This document shows, in pieces, positions 63,013 to 64,000 of a stretch of 64,000 nt of DNA. The position numbers and the translations under genes are program-made. The stretch is from assembly GCA_003342815.1 (NCBI GenBank), contig PTEX01000012.1, positions 1,025,961-1,089,960 on the forward strand, in the 5' to 3' direction. The notes beneath the pieces were generated by a model that was given only the letters and a program-made list of their open reading frames with translations, made no database searches and was not told the origin of the DNA. This stretch comes from Eudromia elegans (Eukaryota > Chordata > Aves > Tinamiformes > Tinamidae). Within the stretch, counting starts at the first letter, position 1, and every line of letters starts with the position of its first letter.

Positions 63013-64000
63013 GAGTTGCCTCTCAAGCCATCTGAGGTCTTGAACCTTAGCTCAAAACATTAAAACAACCTGTGTGGGTAAGGGAAAGCCCACAGAAAAC
63101 ATCTGTTGCACATTAATTTACAGTACCCTTTAGTGGGCAGCCTTTGCGCAAGGCTACCGAAAACTTAAGTTTGGGCAAACGATGCAAACATTCTACTCAT
63201 GTATTTCACACTTATTGAGATTTAAAATGAATTCTTGTAATCTGAATTTAACTTTTTCTCTAAGCTCCAATAGATTGTTTTTAGGCAAATTTACAAAATC
63301 TCATTTGACAGATTAAGTTAGTGCCACTTTTTGCTAAGACATTTGAATATTGCCCATCACTGAACAAAGACACATGAGTGTACCTTCTCTCTTAAAGATT
63401 TGTGTGAATAAACCCCAAAGTGTCAAGCAAATATCGAGCGCACTACTCTGGGGAGAAAAAGAAAAATGGAAACAACTGGTTTCTTCCATCACATTTCTAA
63501 TATACAACTATGTACAGACTGTCTAGGGCCTTTGGGAAGGGAGGAAAAGGGGAGAGAAGGGGTAAAAAAACCCAACTCCCCCCAGACAAGCGCTATCACT
63601 ATAAAACTGTAAACAACCGCAGATTGTTTTTTAAAGCTAGTCTTCCCATCCCTCAATATGAACAGTTTATGTTAACATAAACCGTAGTGTTAATCAAGAT
63701 CAAAGTGATACAAGAGATACAACTTTCAGTTTTCAGTCATGAACCCAGGTGCATCTCTCCTTTAAACAGAGAATTTACACCAAAGAACTGCAGTTTTTAC
63801 AGTTTTATATGTCATTTAGCAAATTCACAAGCCACCTAGCTAAAAACTGCTAGGAAGCCAAAATAGCATTAAAGACTTTGCGTAACCACCTATTTTCGTA
63901 TCAAAATTGAATGTCTGAGAGCAACATTAGTATGTTTAACTCACTGAATGCAAGATTAAATTGAGGCATATGCAAGAACTATTGCGATGTTTTTCAAGAC

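Larger units (their letters stand above)
59105..64000 (-). other. CPSF6: Probable long 3' UTR of CPSF6 (partial, continues past window)
   Basis: AT-rich DNA with no coding exon but several minus-strand AATAAA signals, the last at 59127-59132 and 59147-59152, followed by a TTGTCTGTTGTGCTCG GU-rich element. That is a complete minus-strand 3' end. Across vertebrates the gene upstream of LYZ in the same orientation is CPSF6, which has a long 3' UTR, so this is its most likely owner. The CPSF6 Arg/Asp/Glu-rich C-terminus is not in the window. Confidence 0.5.

Overview
This window is avian nuclear DNA containing the c-type lysozyme locus. Two complete vertebrate genes can be assembled exon by exon on the minus strand: LYZ (egg-white/macrophage lysozyme, four coding exons, 45619-49041) and YEATS4/GAS41 (chromatin reader, seven coding exons, 40061-44907, first exon partly lost in an assembly gap). 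Bird origin is supported by the lysozyme sequence, which is close to galliform lysozymes but not identical to chicken, by CR1-type LINE 3' ends, and by short introns. The chicken-type KVF start is replaced by KIY and several other positions differ, so this is not Gallus itself; which bird it is cannot be settled by eye.

Layout from high to low coordinates, the direction of transcription of both genes. Positions 59.1-64.0 kb are AT-rich and non-coding, with minus-strand poly(A) signals near 59.13-59.15 kb. By conserved vertebrate synteny this is probably the long 3' UTR of CPSF6. Positions 57.4-57.7 kb hold a small CpG-rich patch with a minus-strand splice-donor-like site. Positions 49.2-57.4 kb are the LYZ 5' flank, with a three-unit ~200-bp tandem repeat at 50.6-51.2 kb and a 45-nt poly(A) tract at 52.55 kb. 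LYZ occupies 45.6-49.1 kb and has a TATA-box promoter. A few hundred bases downstream lies the CpG-island promoter of YEATS4 (44.7-45.2 kb), a tissue-restricted gene placed head-to-tail before a housekeeping gene, the arrangement known in chicken. Positions 27.6-39.6 kb are intergenic. Positions 26.8-27.6 kb are a second CpG island with a sequence gap, the likely promoter of the next gene, FRS2 by synteny. Positions 1-26.8 kb are AT-rich with no coding exon I recognise.

The genes do not form a pathway. Lysozyme is a secreted muramidase of innate immunity and egg white; YEATS4 is a nuclear subunit of the SRCAP and TIP60/NuA4 complexes. Their shared interest is chromatin: an inducible myeloid/oviduct gene lies against a constitutively open CpG island. 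I found no prokaryote-type system, CRISPR array, tRNA/rRNA gene or viral gene. Most short open frames in the window are chance frames in non-coding DNA.
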